From positions 434,001 to 498,000 of the forward strand of contig JAUJEB010000005.1 in assembly GCA_030442055.1 (NCBI GenBank): a DNA stretch of 64,000 nt, written 5' to 3'. The notes under the pieces were generated by a model. It worked only from the letters and a program-made list of their open reading frames with translations. It was not told the origin of the DNA and made no database searches. The translations under genes and the position numbers were made by a program. Below are positions 62,014-64,000 of the stretch, piece by piece (position 1 is the first letter of the stretch; every line of letters begins with the position of its first letter). Source of the stretch: Agaribacillus aureus. GTDB lineage: Bacteria > Bacteroidota > Bacteroidia > Cytophagales > Cyclobacteriaceae.

Positions 62014-64000
62014 ATGAATAAATTATTACTACTGATTGCTATGAGTCTAAAGTTTTGTGTCTATGGCGCTTTCCTTCAGTGCCTTTTCATGAGCGTTTTG
62101 CTCGCTCACGAGGGCATTGCTCAAAAAGCTAAGACGCTGGATGACATCGACGTAATGATCGGTTTTGAGGGAACTCATTTATTTGAGGTTTTTGCAAAAC
62201 TGGAATCGAAAACCGAATTTAAATTTTCCTATTTCGATACAGACCTGCCCAATAAAGAAATAAATCTAAACTACGAATCCCGTAGTATGAGAGAAACGTT
62301 ATTTGCCATTGCCAGGCAAGCGGGTATTAAATTTAAGCGCATCAATAATATCATCACTGTCGACAGTATACCATTGGAAACGAAGAGATTTGAGCGACGA
62401 AAGCTGGTGGTGGAAGCGAGACCGGTTTCAGGGAAGGTTACTTCTAACGATGGAGAACCTTTGCCAGGAGTAAATGTGCTTGTTAAAGGAACGGTTACTG
62501 GCACGATCACTGACCTCAACGGTGATTTTAATATTGATGTCCCTGATAACGCGACAACCCTGGTATTTTCTTATGTGGGCTATCTTACGGAAGAAGTAGC
62601 TATCGACGAGCGTTCAGTAATCAATGTTACCTTAATGCCGGATATTGAGACGCTTTCGGAGATTGTCGTGGTAGGTTATGGTACCCAAAATGAGAAGAAG
62701 GTGACCGGGTCGGTTTACAAAATTGATAGTAAACAATTTGAAAGCAGGCCACAAACGAATCTTCTACAATCTTTGCAAGGAGCTATCCCGGGTTTGGTAA
62801 TTACCCGGTCTGGAGGCGGACGTGTCGGGAGGGAAGGTAATGAAGTGCTCATTAGAGGGGTTACTTCCAGATCGACGCCTGGTGTTCTGGTAGTGATAGA
62901 CGGTATTGTTCAAGCCGAACAAAATGCCGACGCCCTTTACCAGATCAATCCTCAGGATGTGGAATCCATTACTGTGTTGAAGGACGCGCAGGCGGCCATT
63001 TATGGTGCCAGGGCAGCCGGAGGTGTAATAATTGTAACCACAAAGAGCGGGAAATCTCAAAAACCGATTTTCAAATATTCCGGAAACCTCTCGATCAACA
63101 GGTTATCCGACAGTCATCCGAGGTTTGCTAACCTGGAAGATTTCGCAAGATTTAATGATGCGGCTTTTGAAGCCGCCCAGTCCAGTTTTAGGCCGTATCA
63201 GTATTTGATACCACAGTTTGATGACGGTACAATCCGGATCAATGACAATCAAATCATTCAAGGTCCTTTTAGCGACGTGCCTTTCATTTCGACTAATTAT
63301 GTGGATTGGATTGATGAATTATATGGAGGTAGCAGATATATGCAGACACACAATTTTAGTGTTGCGGGGAATACGGAGAAATCAAATTACTTTATTTCGG
63401 CAGGTTTTATTGATCAACCGGGCTCTTTAAGAGATAAGTATGGTAAAAACAGTAACAAGCGATACTTTGCCAGGGCAAAATATGCCATGGACGTACGAGA
63501 TAATCTTACCTTGAGTACCAATATTTCAGTAGAACGCCAGGAGATCGATGAACCAACAGGTTATAGTTTTGGGCAACAATTAGCGAATGGTGTTTGGTCC
63601 AATCATTTACCATTGACCCCCGGAGGTAATCCCCTTAACTACGGAGGGTTCCAAAGCCCAATTGCCTTTACCAGGGACGGGGGTAATCTGACGGATATTA
63701 ATTACCGGCAAAACGTTCAATTTGGTGCCGAGTTCAGGCCAATCGAAGGGTTAAAATTTAATGGTGATTTTTCGATAAACGTAGATAATGGAACCAGGTT
63801 GGGGATGCAAAGAATTGTGCAGCAGTTTAATTTAGACGATACACCAGGTGTATTAAACCCTAATCGCTCCTCTGCCTTTAATAGCTATGACAGGGATATT
63901 CATAGGGTAGCCAATCTATATGGAAGTTATGATTATCTGCTCCGTCAGGATCATAATTTTTCTGTCACCATAGGCCTGGCCCACGAGGAGTATGACAGAG
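62014..64000 (+). CDS. SusC-family TonB-dependent transducer with STN domain, partial
   Basis: Runs off the right edge: 662 codons are visible from ATG 62014. Signal peptide to about residue 37 (EGIAQ); secretin/TonB STN domain at about 50-118 (FEVFAKLESKTEFKFSYFD); carboxypeptidase-regulatory-like domain at about 137-215 (GKVTSNDGEPLPGVNVLVKG); then the VVVGYGTQ boundary, plug and first half of the barrel. The STN domain is what signals to the FecR protein encoded upstream, so this is a transducing transporter. The cargo is unknown; a SusD gene would be expected beyond the window. Confidence 0.93.
   Translation, partial: MNKLLLLIAMSLKFCVYGAFLQCLFMSVLLAHEGIAQKAKTLDDIDVMIGFEGTHLFEVFAKLESKTEFKFSYFDTDLPNKEINLNYESRSMRETLFAIARQAGIKFKRINNIITVDSIPLETKRFERRKLVVEARPVSGKVTSNDGEPLPGVNVLVKGTVTGTITDLNGDFNIDVPDNATTLVFSYVGYLTEEVAIDERSVINVTLMPDIETLSEIVVVGYGTQNEKKVTGSVYKIDSKQFESRPQTNLLQSLQGAIPGLVITRSGGGRVGREGNEVLIRGVTSRSTPGVLVVIDGIVQAEQNADALYQINPQDVESITVLKDAQAAIYGARAAGGVIIVTTKSGKSQKPIFKYSGNLSINRLSDSHPRFANLEDFARFNDAAFEAAQSSFRPYQYLIPQFDDGTIRINDNQIIQGPFSDVPFISTNYVDWIDELYGGSRYMQTHNFSVAGNTEKSNYFISAGFIDQPGSLRDKYGKNSNKRYFARAKYAMDVRDNLTLSTNISVERQEIDEPTGYSFGQQLANGVWSNHLPLTPGGNPLNYGGFQSPIAFTRDGGNLTDINYRQNVQFGAEFRPIEGLKFNGDFSINVDNGTRLGMQRIVQQFNLDDTPGVLNPNRSSAFNSYDRDIHRVANLYGSYDYLLRQDHNFSVTIGLAHEEYDR

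Noticed and set aside
1-64000. CRISPR array, tRNA, rRNA or complete insertion sequence
   Set aside because: No regularly spaced repeats, cloverleaf-like stretches, rRNA sequence or transposase frames were recognised by eye; a tRNAscan or ISfinder run would settle it.

Overview
The window reads as chromosomal DNA of a marine-type Bacteroidota, most likely Cytophagales. The basis is the SusC/SusD pairs, lipoprotein signal peptides, LytTR/LytS two-component pairs, ECF sigma/FecR surface signalling, one recognisable TTG...TAnnTTTG-type promoter, and AT-rich intergenic DNA. No rRNA, tRNA, CRISPR array, phage module or intact insertion sequence was seen.

Left part (1-19 kb) is mainly regulatory and envelope functions. 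It holds an ECF sigma/anti-sigma/lipoprotein operon, two LytS-type kinase plus LytTR regulator pairs, a ThuA-like lipoprotein, a DUF4350-like secreted protein flanked by two direct copies of a 36-bp hairpin repeat, and a small XRE repressor next to a 20-bp perfect palindrome. Further genes are a membrane AraC regulator, a secreted gluzincin-type peptidase, a metallo-beta-lactamase-fold lipoprotein, a cold-shock-domain protein and a membrane GAF/coiled-coil protein with no output domain.

Centre-left (19.8-34.6 kb, + strand) is an alginate utilization locus: FadR-type regulator with tandem operators, SusC, SusD, a 32-aa membrane micro-ORF, PL6 and PL17 alginate lyases, a KdgF-like cupin, an MFS uptake permease, a DEH reductase (SDR), a PL7 lyase and KDG kinase. 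Together these import oligo-alginate, cut it to unsaturated monomers, linearise and reduce them to KDG, and phosphorylate to KDPG. The KDPG aldolase must lie elsewhere.

Centre-right (34.6-49.2 kb, - strand) is a ten-gene sugar-catabolic cluster convergent with the alginate locus. It encodes GH31, a GntR/UTRA regulator, a UPF0309-like SIS protein, an SDR, an FAD oxidoreductase, a ROK kinase, a creatininase-family hydrolase, an unassigned secreted 654-aa protein, a GH36-like hydrolase and a sugar-porter permease. Its substrate and pathway are not recognised. It is followed by a secreted FAD oxidoreductase and two formylglycine sulfatases (49.7-55 kb), suggesting a sulfated glycan nearby.

Right end (55-64 kb): a DUF5946-like protein, a small acidic/His-rich exported protein paired with an outer-membrane protein, a strong bidirectional terminator, a TonB receptor, and an ECF sigma - FecR - STN-SusC module. 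The last gene runs off the window.
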